Made by a program: the position numbers and the translations under genes. Source: Synergistaceae bacterium (GTDB taxonomy: Bacteria > Synergistota > Synergistia > Synergistales > Aminobacteriaceae). Taken from it: a DNA stretch of 25,525 bases. The notes below the pieces were generated by a model that was given only the letters and a program-made list of their open reading frames with translations, did not search any database and was not told the origin of the DNA. Below are positions 8,039 through 16,288 of the stretch, in pieces. The DNA lies in NCBI GenBank assembly GCA_017475805.1, contig JAFVEW010000173.1:1-25525 (forward strand), given 5' to 3'. Each line of letters begins with the position of its first letter. Position 1 is the first letter of the stretch.

Positions 8039-9901
8039 TTAATTATTCACCTGCTCTTGATTTTTAAGGAACTCTTCAATTTCGGCATTTTTATGAGTTT
8101 TAAGACTCTCTCTGTAAAGGTCAAGTGCCTCTTTGACTTTGCCAGCTTTATAGAGGGCGTTAGCTTCTTTAATTTGCTTATTAGCTGCTTCAACGGCGTT
8201 ATTTTCTTTGACAACATCAAAAAGACGCGCAGCCCATTTCTGAAGCTCAGGGTTCGGAGAAATTTTCAGAGCTTTTCTGTAAAGTTCTAAAGCCTGTTCA
8301 CCTTTTCCTTCAGCTAAAAGTTCGTCGGCTGATTTTATAATTTTCTGAGCGTCGGCCTTAGTTCCGATCCCGAAATCTTCAGGGCCTCTTAAATTTTCGT
8401 CAGGAGCAAGTCCTCTGTTTTTGCTTAGAAGCTGGATTCTTTGACGGGCGTTATCGTTGTCCCAAAGATTGACGCTTTCATGATAACGAGTCAGAGCCTC
8501 TTGAAGTCTATTTTTACGTTGAAATTCTTGGCCTTCGCGATATAACGCGCTCGATTGACGTTCGCGCCTTGAAATAACGCTTTGAAGTTCCTCTATATGC
8601 TGTCTTAAACTCGGGTCAGGGTTGCTCATAACGCTTGCGACGTAATGATCGTGAGCTTCCTGCAATTTCCCTTCGCGTTCAAGAGTATTGCCTTCATTAG
8701 CGTATCTATCAGCATCGGCAATTAATTCGAGACGGTTTTTAATTTTCTGCATTCTGTCAGCGACTGCATCAGACGATAAAATCGCTATGCTTTTTTCATA
8801 ATATTCGAGAGCTTCTTCATACATGCTTTCATTATCGTAAGCTGAGGCTGTATCTCGGAGCCAGTTAGCATTTTGCTGGCGGAGTCTTTGTTCGTTTACT
8901 TTTTCTTCTTCGGCTTTAATTTTTTCGTCGGCGTCATCGAGAGGCCAAACGACTTGAGCAGCACGGAGATTTTTCAAAGCATCGTCAAATTTTTCTTCGG
9001 AGTCTAATTTTTCAGCATCATCGCGGAGCTGCTTAGCTTTCGAGAATTTTGAAAAATTAATATTCATTGCCCTTAAACCGTCAGAAATCTCTAAATCTCT
9101 CGGAGCAAGAGCCATAGCGCGCGTAGCAAGTTCGACGGCCTCAGCGTAATTTTTATTTTCCCAAAGTTCTTGAGCTTTTTGCCAGCTTTGCCAAGCCTCG
9201 CGCTCGTTTGAACTTTCCTCGAACGTTGAAACAGGAACGTTGATATTCACTACGCCTGATCCGCTGCCTAATTTAACGCCGGAAGAGTTGAAAGCCGTTA
9301 CAGAAATCTCGCTCTCACCGATCGAGCCGCGTTTGATTGAAATTTCGTCTCCGTTGTCTTCAACAATAGCTGTTGCCGCATCGGTTGTCCATTTGAAAGT
9401 TGGCTGGCCTTTGAAGTCAGGATCAAAAGTAGCACTAATTTTTACAGGTGAATTTGCGAGCAAAGACTCAGGAGGCAAAACATTATTCGAGCGTTTTTCA
9501 GCGTCCCAAAGAGTCAGAGGCTTATCAACGACGACAGCGATATTAATTTGAAATTCTTTAGGCTCAATTAAAGTTTCTGAACTTGAAATCACATTGCCGC
9601 CCCTATCAATAAATGAAGCTATAACTCTTATAGGCTCTGTATCGAGCGGCATAAAAGCACACTCAAGACCTCCGGCCCTAAGCGAAATTCTATCCGGCGT
9701 CTTGCCCGTCGTAGGACTTACTGACCATTCAACTGAACCTCCATTAGGAATTTGAGAAGTCTCAACAGATAAAATAACCTGCTCGCCGACGTGAGCTTCA
9801 CCGTTCATAATAATCGGAGAGGCTGCGAACGATACAGACGCAAAAGAAATTACCGCTAAAATTAAAGCCGTGCGAAAAATTTTTATGTGCATGAAAGGCA
9901 T
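8039..9901 (-). CDS. Exported protein with N-terminal Ig-like domains and C-terminal TPR repeats
   Basis: A 620-residue protein. Residues 1-27 are a signal peptide (hydrophobic TALILAVISFASVSFA). Residues 28-225 look like two beta-sandwich, Ig/PKD-like domains (VEWSVSPTTG and TFKWTTDAATA are the tell-tale strands). From about 235 to the end come seven TPR-like helical pairs, each with a pattern such as YEEALEYYEKSIAI, GEQALELYRKALKISP and VKEALDLYRESLKTH. TPR arrays are protein-interaction scaffolds. The ATG at 9901 is chosen because GGAGGA (9912-9917) sits 10 bases upstream; a TTG at 9934 would place that site inside the gene. It opens a tight run with the ParA-like gene (zero gap), NagZ-GH13 and nagA. 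The partner is unknown; a periplasmic scaffold in envelope assembly is inference. Confidence 0.85.
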   Translation of the reverse strand: MPFMHIKIFRTALILAVISFASVSFAASPIIMNGEAHVGEQVILSVETSQIPNGGSVEWSVSPTTGKTPDRISLRAGGLECAFMPLDTEPIRVIASFIDRGGNVISSSETLIEPKEFQINIAVVVDKPLTLWDAEKRSNNVLPPESLLANSPVKISATFDPDFKGQPTFKWTTDAATAIVEDNGDEISIKRGSIGESEISVTAFNSSGVKLGSGSGVVNINVPVSTFEESSNEREAWQSWQKAQELWENKNYAEAVELATRAMALAPRDLEISDGLRAMNINFSKFSKAKQLRDDAEKLDSEEKFDDALKNLRAAQVVWPLDDADEKIKAEEEKVNEQRLRQQNANWLRDTASAYDNESMYEEALEYYEKSIAILSSDAVADRMQKIKNRLELIADADRYANEGNTLEREGKLQEAHDHYVASVMSNPDPSLRQHIEELQSVISRRERQSSALYREGQEFQRKNRLQEALTRYHESVNLWDNDNARQRIQLLSKNRGLAPDENLRGPEDFGIGTKADAQKIIKSADELLAEGKGEQALELYRKALKISPNPELQKWAARLFDVVKENNAVEAANKQIKEANALYKAGKVKEALDLYRESLKTHKNAEIEEFLKNQEQVNN

Positions 9902-9965
9902 GAAAAAAGATTCCTCCTTCAAAATTTTTAGCAAAAATCATGAAATCTATTTATAAATTATGTTA

Positions 9966-9971
9966 ATTATA
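9966..9971 (-). promoter_or_regulatory. -10 box of the TPR-parA-nagZ/GH13-nagA group
   Basis: Minus-strand TATAAT preceded by TG, just downstream of the patatin terminator (9997-10028). It gives a leader of about 60 bases before the ATG at 9901. No good -35 is visible. The position makes an independent transcription unit likely. Confidence 0.5.
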
Positions 9972-9996
9972 CATTGAAAAATTTTGCTGTGTTGCT

Positions 9997-10028
9997 AAAA
10001 AACAGACCCCGCTTTTACGCGGAGTCTG
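9997..10028 (-). terminator. Rho-independent terminator of the patatin gene
   Basis: CAGAC (10003-10007) pairs with GTCTG (10024-10028) and, after one mismatch, CCGC (10009-10012) with GCGG (10019-10022), around a 6-base loop. On the minus strand it is followed by six T residues (9997-10002). Confidence 0.85.
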
Positions 10029-10057
10029 CCAATCAACAATAAGTATAAAATTTCTAA

Positions 10058-12136
10058 TTACGGCAACGGATAATGATCCCAAATCGGAATCCCTAAGAAA
10101 ACACCGGCCTTCCATTCTTCTGAACCGTATATCAAGGCTAATTTGACGTCAACTAAATTATTCGGGAAGTTCACTGCGAGGCCGACCTCCCAAGGAGCAT
10201 CGACTTTGTGCCATTCTTTATCCATAGCATAACCCCAGCTTGCGAAAACTTCTCCGGCGATGACGCCTAACGCACTGCGGGATAAAATTTTTCTGACGGC
10301 TACGTTTGCCCAGCCCATTCGTTCAGCTTCGATAGGATTTCGAGCGACAGAATATAATTCTTCGGCAGCTCCTAAATAAACGGCGTGGCTTCGTTTGTTC
10401 ATGTCGCCTTCTGCAAAGCCTAATCTTAAATAAACGCGCCAAGCGTCAGAAACTTCGAGAGGCTTGAAATAATTTATCCTATAAATTATTTCGTCAAAGT
10501 CAGGCCACCAAGCGTTAATTCGCCACGAATATCCCTTTGTAGGATCGCCGGGAATGTCGAGAGTGTCATATTCTGCTGAGAAAGTTAAACCGCCGGAATC
10601 TGTCGTGTCTTTATCCGAAATAGAATCGCCGTTAACATGTTCGTAAGCGTAGCCTATCCCGACGTTGACATCGCCCCAAGTAAATAAACGGCTTGCACCG
10701 ACTGCATATCTGTCCCAATCTGTGCCCGCTGGCTGCCAGTTTTGCATGGAAAAATTAATCTGCCAAGCGTTCATAGGCTGAGGTGCGGTCTGATAAGAAA
10801 GATCAAGCCCGGCTTTCTCGCCGAGTTTTACAACGCCGATTAAAGAATCATATTCTGAGAAAATTCCGCGAGCTTCGCCTTTCAGATATAGCCATCTATT
10901 CTTATGCAAATTAGTTGTGTATCCAGAAATTCCGAATTTCAATTCCGGCGATTGCCTGACGTCAATTCTAACTAAGACATCACCTGAGTCAGTGCGGCCA
11001 AGCTGATAATCGGCAAGCTCAATACCCGGAGCTGCGGATAATTTTTCCATTTGCTCATCGATTTTTTTTGTATCAACTTCGCGTCCGACCCAAACTAACA
11101 TTTTTTTGCGGACTAATTCAGACATTTTAGGCGGCAGTCCGTGAACTTCAATAGCACCGACAATATTAGTCAAATTTCTGTTCTGTTCGAGAGTGAATAA
11201 TGCCGGGCCGGTTTCTGAAAGTGCTTTAATCTCATCAATTTTCGCCATAGCTGCTTCGCGGCCTAATTTAATAATTGCTTCAGGGTCGCCCGTGTCTAAC
11301 ATTCCAAGCCCTGAGACTTGAGGTCTTAATAAAACGTCAGCGGCTTTTTTTTCTTCGTCTGTGGTCTTGCGCATCAAAATAGTCAATGCTTGGCTGATTA
11401 CTTCAACATAAGAGCCTACCGGAGTAGTAGCAAGTTCGTCAGAAATATCGACAGCAACTATAGGAAGTCCTGGGAATAATTCTTGAGCCGTATAGACAGG
11501 CAAATTTGAAACTACACCGCCATCAACTAATAAATGATTATCAATTTGCCAAGGCTCGAATAACATCGGGATTGACATTGAAGCACGCATAGCCGCCGCT
11601 AAGTTGCCGCTTTTTAACACGACTTTTTCACCTGTATTAATATCCGTCGCAACGGCAGCATATGGGATCGGAAGATGATAAAAATCTGTTTCAGTAACGT
11701 GCCGCATTAATTGCGAAAAATATTCGTAAAGTTTATCACCCGTCAACAATCCTTTAGGGCCGCGCTGACCTTCGCTTTTTTTATAAGTGAAAGCCGGAAT
11801 AGTATTAGTTTTTGCGCGTCTGTCGTTGCCGGTAAAAACAAACATCGGCCCGGTATTTTCTGATAATAACGTCGGCAAATCTAATTTTTTCAAAATTTCG
11901 TGCATATCTTGAGTAGAATAACCGCTTGCTCTTAAAGCTCCCATTAATGCTCCCATGCTTGTTCCGACGATGCCTAAAACTTCAACGCCGTTTTCTTCGA
12001 GAGCTTCAATAACGCCTAAATGAGCAAAGCCTTTAGTGCCGCCGCCTGATAAGACTAAGACAACGCCGGCTTCAGTCTGGATAGGATTAAAAACAAAAAT
12101 TAACGCTGTAAGGACAGCGCAAAAAATTTTTTTCAT
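10058..12136 (-). CDS. Patatin-like phospholipase with POTRA and outer-membrane barrel (type Vd autotransporter type)
   Basis: A 692-residue exported protein. Residues 1-23 are a signal peptide. Residues 24-310 are a patatin lipase: oxyanion loop GGGTKGFAHLG (31-41), nucleophile Ser60 in GTSMG, and Asp205 in DGGVVSNLP. Residues about 325-395 look like one POTRA domain (VGAIEVHGLPPKMSE to DVLVRIDVRQ). The remainder alternates short beta-strands (WLYLKGEARG, VNVGIGYAYEHV, LTFSAEYDTL, WRINAWW, WEVGLAVNF), as in a BamA-like barrel. This order is that of PlpD/FplA-type (Vd) autotransporters, in which the barrel carries the lipase across or onto the outer membrane. The last residues (GIPIWDHYPLP) lack the usual terminal aromatic. 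I choose the ATG at 12136 (MKKIF); a TTG at 12157 is possible. Neither has a clear ribosome site. It follows the CheX-like gene by 68 bases. Confidence 0.9.
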   Translation of the reverse strand: MKKIFCAVLTALIFVFNPIQTEAGVVLVLSGGGTKGFAHLGVIEALEENGVEVLGIVGTSMGALMGALRASGYSTQDMHEILKKLDLPTLLSENTGPMFVFTGNDRRAKTNTIPAFTYKKSEGQRGPKGLLTGDKLYEYFSQLMRHVTETDFYHLPIPYAAVATDINTGEKVVLKSGNLAAAMRASMSIPMLFEPWQIDNHLLVDGGVVSNLPVYTAQELFPGLPIVAVDISDELATTPVGSYVEVISQALTILMRKTTDEEKKAADVLLRPQVSGLGMLDTGDPEAIIKLGREAAMAKIDEIKALSETGPALFTLEQNRNLTNIVGAIEVHGLPPKMSELVRKKMLVWVGREVDTKKIDEQMEKLSAAPGIELADYQLGRTDSGDVLVRIDVRQSPELKFGISGYTTNLHKNRWLYLKGEARGIFSEYDSLIGVVKLGEKAGLDLSYQTAPQPMNAWQINFSMQNWQPAGTDWDRYAVGASRLFTWGDVNVGIGYAYEHVNGDSISDKDTTDSGGLTFSAEYDTLDIPGDPTKGYSWRINAWWPDFDEIIYRINYFKPLEVSDAWRVYLRLGFAEGDMNKRSHAVYLGAAEELYSVARNPIEAERMGWANVAVRKILSRSALGVIAGEVFASWGYAMDKEWHKVDAPWEVGLAVNFPNNLVDVKLALIYGSEEWKAGVFLGIPIWDHYPLP

Positions 12137-12152
12137 AATAATTTTAGTGAAG

Positions 12153-12200
12153 AACAAGGAGTAAGGAAATTTTATAATTACTTCCTAACTCCTACTTGTT
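12153..12200. repeat. Long imperfect hairpin with heptad-repeat arms before the patatin gene
   Basis: AACAAG (12153-12158) and GAGTAAGGAA (12159-12168) pair with TTCCTAACTC (12182-12191, one mismatch) and CTTGTT (12195-12200), with a 3-base bulge. No T run follows on minus, so it is not a standard terminator. It contains the 13-mer TTCCTAACTCCTA shared with 6589-6601 and lies in the leader of the patatin gene. Confidence 0.6.
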
Positions 12201-12204
12201 TTTC

Positions 12205-12696
12205 TTATTCAATCTTGAATGATAAGACCAACGAAAGATTCCCGTTAGGTTCTAACACAAACGGAAGCGTAAAACTCTTCATATCGTTAGTTTCGCGGGC
12301 AACGTTACTGATATTGTCCCCGAAAATAATTTGAGGCGGCGTTACGTCAACTGTTCCAAGTGCGCTTTGAACGAGAGCGCGCCCGCCGATCATGTTAGAA
12401 AGTTCGCCGATAACGCTCATAGAAACGTCGTTGCCAATCTCAGGCAAAATCATTCCGCCCGACATAGCACTAATTATGTTAGCGAATCCATCCCTATCTA
12501 ACATTATATTAACTGTTCCTCGTGAGCCTGCGCCTACGACACCGATTATCGCAACTGTGCAGATATTGCTGACTTTCACGCCTTGGGCGACTTTCGCTTT
12601 GTCGAGGGTGATATTAAGCCCCACCTCTCGCCCCACTGAAAGAACAGCCGACGCAAAACTGTTCACAAGAGCGACAAGTTTATCCATACCGGCCAT
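12205..12696 (-). CDS. CheX/CheC-family CheY-P phosphatase-like protein
   Basis: A 163-residue protein with the CheX fold pattern. The helix SVIGELSNMIGG carries the paired Glu98 and Asn101 that CheX/CheC enzymes use to dephosphorylate CheY-P. It is preceded by VNIMLDRDGFANIISAMSGG, and the protein ends in a beta-rich stretch (SLVLSFKIE). The length is normal for CheX. The ATG at 12696 has a strong ribosome site (GGAGGGAG, around 12706-12714). No cheA, cheY or receptor gene is in the window, so chemotaxis is inferred only from family. It lies between clpB and the patatin gene with its own extended -10 promoter. It could instead serve another response regulator. Confidence 0.78.
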   Translation of the reverse strand: MAGMDKLVALVNSFASAVLSVGREVGLNITLDKAKVAQGVKVSNICTVAIIGVVGAGSRGTVNIMLDRDGFANIISAMSGGMILPEIGNDVSMSVIGELSNMIGGRALVQSALGTVDVTPPQIIFGDNISNVARETNDMKSFTLPFVLEPNGNLSLVLSFKIE

Positions 12697-12753
12697 TTAA
12701 TTTAATCTCCCTCCTGAAAATTTTTATATCTTCTTAAATTGAATTTGCCGCCT

Positions 12754-12762
12754 ATTATAGCA
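12754..12762 (-). promoter_or_regulatory. Extended -10 promoter of the CheX-like gene
   Basis: Minus-strand TGCTATAAT, the TGnTATAAT extended -10 form, also seen at 17459-17467 and 19170-19178. It lies directly after the clpB stop codon. No clear terminator separates clpB from it, so some read-through is possible. Confidence 0.55.
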
Positions 12763-12774
12763 TTAAAAAAGCAG

Positions 12775-15369
12775 TTAGAAATTAAAAATTAACTCTCCGG
12801 CTTTCACGTCGACATTAATTTTTGCTTTCTCTCGAATACCTCCGGCAATTAAAGCGCGTGCTAATTTCGTTTCGACGTTGTGAGTTATATAACGCTTCAA
12901 CGGCCTTGCACCGTAAACAGGATCATAACCTGACTCGGCGATAAAGCTCAAAGCCTCGTCCGTGAAATTTAATTCGATTTGTTTATCTGCAAGTCTTTCA
13001 GATAAATGACCGAGCAAAATTTTCACGATTTCTTTCACTTCTTCTTGGGTTAAAGGCTTGAAGAAAACTATGTCATCAACTCTATTCAAAAATTCCGGCC
13101 TGAAATGTTCTCTTAAAGCCTGCATGACTTCTTCACGAGCCGATAGAGAAATAATCCCGCCGACTATACCGTCAAGCAAAGCCTGAGAGCCGATATTACT
13201 CGTCATAATTATTACGGTGTTCTTAAAATCAACAACGCGGCCATGAGAATCCGTAACTCGTCCGTCGTCAAGAATCTGCAGCAAAATATTAAAAACATCA
13301 GCGTGAGCTTTTTCAATTTCGTCGAACAAAATAACGCTGTAGGGTCTGCGCCTGACTGCTTCAGTTAACTGTCCGCCCTCATCATAGCCTACGTAGCCGG
13401 GAGGTGCTCCGACTAAACGCGACACTGAATGTTTCTCCATATATTCGCTCATGTCGATACGAATTAAATTTTCCTCGCTGTCAAATAATGCCTCAGCTAA
13501 AGTTCGTGCAAGTTCAGTCTTTCCGACTCCTGTAGGCCCTAAGAAAATAAATGAACCTATCGGGCGTTTAGGGTCTTTAATGCCGCTGCGAGCGCGCAAT
13601 ACGGCATCAGCAACAAGATTAACGGCTTCGTCTTGGCCTACGACTCTTTTATGTAAAATTTCGTCAAGTTTCAATAATTTTTCGCGTTCACCTTCTAAAA
13701 GTCTTGTAACGGGAATCCCTGTCCATTTGCTTACTATATCGGCGATTTCGTCTTCTGTAACTTCTTCGCGGAGTAATTTTTTCTCGTCATGATTTTGCGC
13801 TTGAGTTTCTTCTTTGACTTTTTCTTTAGCGACTAAAACTTTTTCGAGTTCAGCTAATTTTCCGTAACGAAGTTCTGCGGCTTTGCTCAAGTCATAATTT
13901 CGTTCAGCTTTTTCGATTTCAGCTTTGATATTATCAATCTGAGATTTCAAATCACGAACACCCGCTATAGCCTGTTTTTCTGATTCGTATTGAGCGCGCA
14001 GGGCGTCAGCTTCGGCTTTAGCTTCCTGTAACTCTTTTTGAAGGACGGCTAATCTTTCTTTGCTTGCGTCGTCTTCTTCGTGCTTCAAAGCTGCTTCTTC
14101 GATTTCAAGCTGTAAAACTTTTCTTGACGCTGTGTCAAGTTCCGTAGGCTGAGAATCAATTTCTGTTCTGAGCATAGCGCAGGCTTCGTCGACTAAATCA
14201 ATAGCTTTATCCGGCAAAAATCTGTCAGTTATGTATCTGTTGGAAAGTACAGCCGCCGCAACGAGAGCATTATCACGGATTACGACGCCGTGATGAATTT
14301 GCAATTTTTCGCTGATGCCTCGTAAAATCGAAATCGTATCTTCAACTGAAGGCTGCTCGACGTCAACGGGCTGAAATCTTCTAGCCAATGCCGCATCTTT
14401 TTCGATATATTTTCTATATTCGTCGACGGTTGTCGCTCCGATGCAATGCAGTTCGCCTCTTGCAAGCATGGGCTTTAACATGTTACCGGCGTCAACGGCA
14501 CCTTCAGCGGCTCCTGCGCCTACGATAGTGTGAAGTTCGTCGATGAATAATAAAATTCTTCCGTCAGAATTTTTAATTTCGTTGAGGACAGCTTTCAATC
14601 TTTCTTCAAATTCTCCGCGATATTTAGCTCCTGCAACGAGCGAGCCCATATCGAGAGCGAAAACAGTTCTATCTTTCAGGCCTTCAGGGACGTCGCCGCG
14701 AACAATTCTTTGAGCAAGTCCTTCAACTATTGCAGTTTTACCGACGCCCGGGTCGCCGATTAAGACGGGATTATTTTTAGTTTTTCTTGATAAAATTCTA
14801 ATAACTCGTCTAATTTCGTCATCACGTCCGATAACGGGGTCTAATTTTCCGTTTCGAGCAGCTTGAACTAAATCGCGTCCGTATTTTTCGAGAGCTTCGT
14901 AAGTTGCTTCGGGGTCGGCACTTTGAACGCGCTGAGAGCCTCGAACTTCGGTTAAGACTTTCAAAAATTTTTCTTCAGTAATTCCAAATTCTTTTAGAGT
15001 TTTCGAGACGCCGATTAAAGCCATAAATAAATGTTCAACTGAGATATATTCGTCTTTAAGATTTTTAGCAAACTCTGAGGCTTTAGTGAAAACATTTTCG
15101 AGCCTGTTAGTGATGTAAATTTTTCCTTGTTCGACGCCGCTGCCTGTAACTCGCGGAATTTTAGCAAGCTCATCTTCAACGTATTTTTTAAGAATTTCTA
15201 TATTAATATCCATTCTCTTTAATAATTGAGTGATTAAGCCTTCACCATCGCTGACGAGAGCAAATAATAAATGTTCAGCATCGACCTGTTGATGATTATA
15301 TTCTGAAGCTGTCGCCTGAGCCGACGCTAATGCTTCCTGACTTTTTCGAGTTAATTTATTCATATCCAT
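12775..15369 (-). CDS. clpB: Protein disaggregase ClpB (AAA+ chaperone)
   Basis: An 864-residue cytoplasmic ATPase that works with DnaK to extract proteins from aggregates. Order: Clp N-domain with two repeats (1-145); AAA1 with Walker A GDPGVGKT (205-212), Walker [10 protein letters not shown] and sensor GATT; a coiled-coil middle domain of about 120 residues (405-535) that separates ClpB from ClpA and short ClpC; AAA2 with GPTGVGKT (611-618), [11 protein letters not shown] and TSNIGS; and a small C-terminal domain with [14 protein letters not shown]. Nothing is missing. ATG at 15369, preceded by AAGGAAGTG; the second ATG at 15363 is less well spaced. It is driven by a good sigma70-type promoter (15428-15455), and I see no CIRCE repeat upstream. 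The stop codon falls within a heptad-like AATTTCTAAC sequence. Confidence 0.98.
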   Translation of the reverse strand: MDMNKLTRKSQEALASAQATASEYNHQQVDAEHLLFALVSDGEGLITQLLKRMDINIEILKKYVEDELAKIPRVTGSGVEQGKIYITNRLENVFTKASEFAKNLKDEYISVEHLFMALIGVSKTLKEFGITEEKFLKVLTEVRGSQRVQSADPEATYEALEKYGRDLVQAARNGKLDPVIGRDDEIRRVIRILSRKTKNNPVLIGDPGVGKTAIVEGLAQRIVRGDVPEGLKDRTVFALDMGSLVAGAKYRGEFEERLKAVLNEIKNSDGRILLFIDELHTIVGAGAAEGAVDAGNMLKPMLARGELHCIGATTVDEYRKYIEKDAALARRFQPVDVEQPSVEDTISILRGISEKLQIHHGVVIRDNALVAAAVLSNRYITDRFLPDKAIDLVDEACAMLRTEIDSQPTELDTASRKVLQLEIEEAALKHEEDDASKERLAVLQKELQEAKAEADALRAQYESEKQAIAGVRDLKSQIDNIKAEIEKAERNYDLSKAAELRYGKLAELEKVLVAKEKVKEETQAQNHDEKKLLREEVTEDEIADIVSKWTGIPVTRLLEGEREKLLKLDEILHKRVVGQDEAVNLVADAVLRARSGIKDPKRPIGSFIFLGPTGVGKTELARTLAEALFDSEENLIRIDMSEYMEKHSVSRLVGAPPGYVGYDEGGQLTEAVRRRPYSVILFDEIEKAHADVFNILLQILDDGRVTDSHGRVVDFKNTVIIMTSNIGSQALLDGIVGGIISLSAREEVMQALREHFRPEFLNRVDDIVFFKPLTQEEVKEIVKILLGHLSERLADKQIELNFTDEALSFIAESGYDPVYGARPLKRYITHNVETKLARALIAGGIREKAKINVDVKAGELIFNF

Positions 15370-15427
15370 AATTAAAATTCACTTCCTTAAAAAAAATTTA
15401 TTTTTTCTCTTTAACTAAACTTGACGA

Positions 15428-15455
15428 ATTATAGAATGACTTAAAAATTTTGCAA
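15428..15455 (-). promoter_or_regulatory. Sigma70-type promoter of clpB
   Basis: On the minus strand, -35 TTGCAA (15450-15455), a 16-base spacer and -10 TATAAT (15428-15433). The leader to the ATG at 15369 is about 52 bases. Both boxes are close to consensus, so heat control by an alternative sigma factor is not indicated by this site. Confidence 0.7.
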
Positions 15456-15468
15456 GAGGAATTTTTAA

Positions 15469-15474
15469 TATAAT
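15469..15474 (+). promoter_or_regulatory. -10 box of the small exported protein gene
   Basis: TATAAT 37 bases before the GTG start at 15511, back to back with the clpB promoter. A -35 is not convincing; the clpB -35 (TTGCAA, itself a palindrome) is only 13 bases away, too close for normal use. Confidence 0.4.
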
Positions 15475-15510
15475 AATGGCGAAAGAAAATAATATAAGGA
15501 GGTTTGTTTC

Positions 15511-15969
15511 GTGAAAAAATTTTTGTGTTTTCTTTTGATTTTTATGCTTTCTGTGCCTGTTTATGCGGCAGAACAGGAATGGATACGATATGTCAATGAA
15601 CGCTTCGGCTACGGTGTCGAATATCCGGCTTTATTTTCAAAACGCAATGAGTCAGCAAACGGCGACGGAGTCTGGCTGAAGTCCAATAACGGGAAATACG
15701 CTCTAACTCTGTCAGGCGGCTATAATGTTTTAATGCAGGATGGACATGCCATGATAGAAGCAATGGATGTCAAAGACGTTATTAAAAAAGAAAGCGGCTC
15801 AACTTGGTTTCGCTTAATTCGCCGCGACAAGGGTCAAATTATTCACTCGTACGGGATCGTAAATGAAGATGCTTGGACTTCTTTCACTTTTGCTTATCCT
15901 AAAGGAAAAGACTTTGATGTTATAATTAAGCATATGGAAAAAACTTTGAGTCTCGGCGAAGATGATTGA
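15511..15969 (+). CDS. Small exported protein of unknown function
   Basis: A 152-residue protein with a clear signal peptide: KK, then a hydrophobic core to VPVYAA, cleaved after residue 19 or 20. There is no lipobox Cys at the cleavage site. The mature part begins EQEWIRYVNERFGYGVEYP, then alternates predicted strands and turns (ALTLSGGY, WFRLIRRD, IIHSYGIV, AWTSFTFAYP) and ends with the helix FDVIIKHMEKTLSL. This layout, a short strand-rich domain after an F-Y-P motif, resembles small single-domain periplasmic proteins, but I cannot name a family. GTG start; AAGGAGG lies eight bases upstream. It is transcribed alone, divergent from clpB, and a terminator follows at 16040-16075. Confidence 0.75.
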   Translation: MKKFLCFLLIFMLSVPVYAAEQEWIRYVNERFGYGVEYPALFSKRNESANGDGVWLKSNNGKYALTLSGGYNVLMQDGHAMIEAMDVKDVIKKESGSTWFRLIRRDKGQIIHSYGIVNEDAWTSFTFAYPKGKDFDVIIKHMEKTLSLGEDD

Positions 15970-16039
15970 GATTTAGAATAAAATTTTTTCAGAGTAAAAA
16001 TTACTTCTGAAAATTTGCGTTTTTATACGATTCATGGAA

Positions 16040-16075
16040 AATTTCTCGCAAAAAAACTCGCGGGAAATTATTTTT
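16040..16075 (+). terminator. Terminator after the small exported protein
   Basis: AATTTCTCGC (16040-16049) pairs with GCGGGAAATT (16060-16069), ten positions with one G-T pair, around a 10-base loop. An ATTTTT tract follows (16070-16075). Confidence 0.7.
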
Positions 16076-16096
16076 ATTACTACATTTATTACTACA
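16073..16096. repeat. Tandem 12-base direct repeat
   Basis: TTTATTACTACA occurs twice with no gap (16073-16084 and 16085-16096), overlapping the T tract of the preceding terminator. Its role is unknown; it could be a regulator site or a chance duplication. Confidence 0.6.
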
Positions 16097-16250
16097 AAAT
16101 CTTAATTTTTAACACTCATTATCATGGTTTATAAATTTGTAATAGAGAATTTTTTGATTCGTGTTTAAGCTCACAAAAAAATGTTATAGAAAATATGTGC
16201 TTAAAGTTTACCATCGAAATATAAAATTAGATTTTAGATTTAATGCGTAA

Positions 16251-16256
16251 TATAAT
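16251..16256 (+). promoter_or_regulatory. -10 box of the DegT-family gene
   Basis: TATAAT 33 bases before the TTG start at 16289. The best -35 at 18-base spacing, TTAGAT (16227-16232), is weak. Confidence 0.45.
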
Positions 16257-16288
16257 CGCTGTGAAAAATTTTTAGGGAGATAAATAAA

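Larger units (their letters stand above)
15970..16288. other. 319-base gap between the small exported protein and the aminotransferase
   Basis: No gene is visible. In order it holds a weak AT-rich hairpin (15987-16013, TTTCAGA pairing with TCTGAAA plus GTAA/TTAC), a better terminator (16040-16075), a tandem 12-base direct repeat (16073-16096), a sequence similar to one before lepA (16105-16123), and a -10 box (16251-16256). The rest is very AT-rich. Confidence 0.6.

Noticed and set aside
13451..13792. Plus-strand open frame opposite clpB
   Set aside because: It is the complement of conserved ClpB coding sequence.
15370..15510. CIRCE (HrcA) operator before clpB
   Set aside because: No TTAGCACTC-N9-GAGTGCTAA-like repeat is present; only a sigma70-type promoter is visible.
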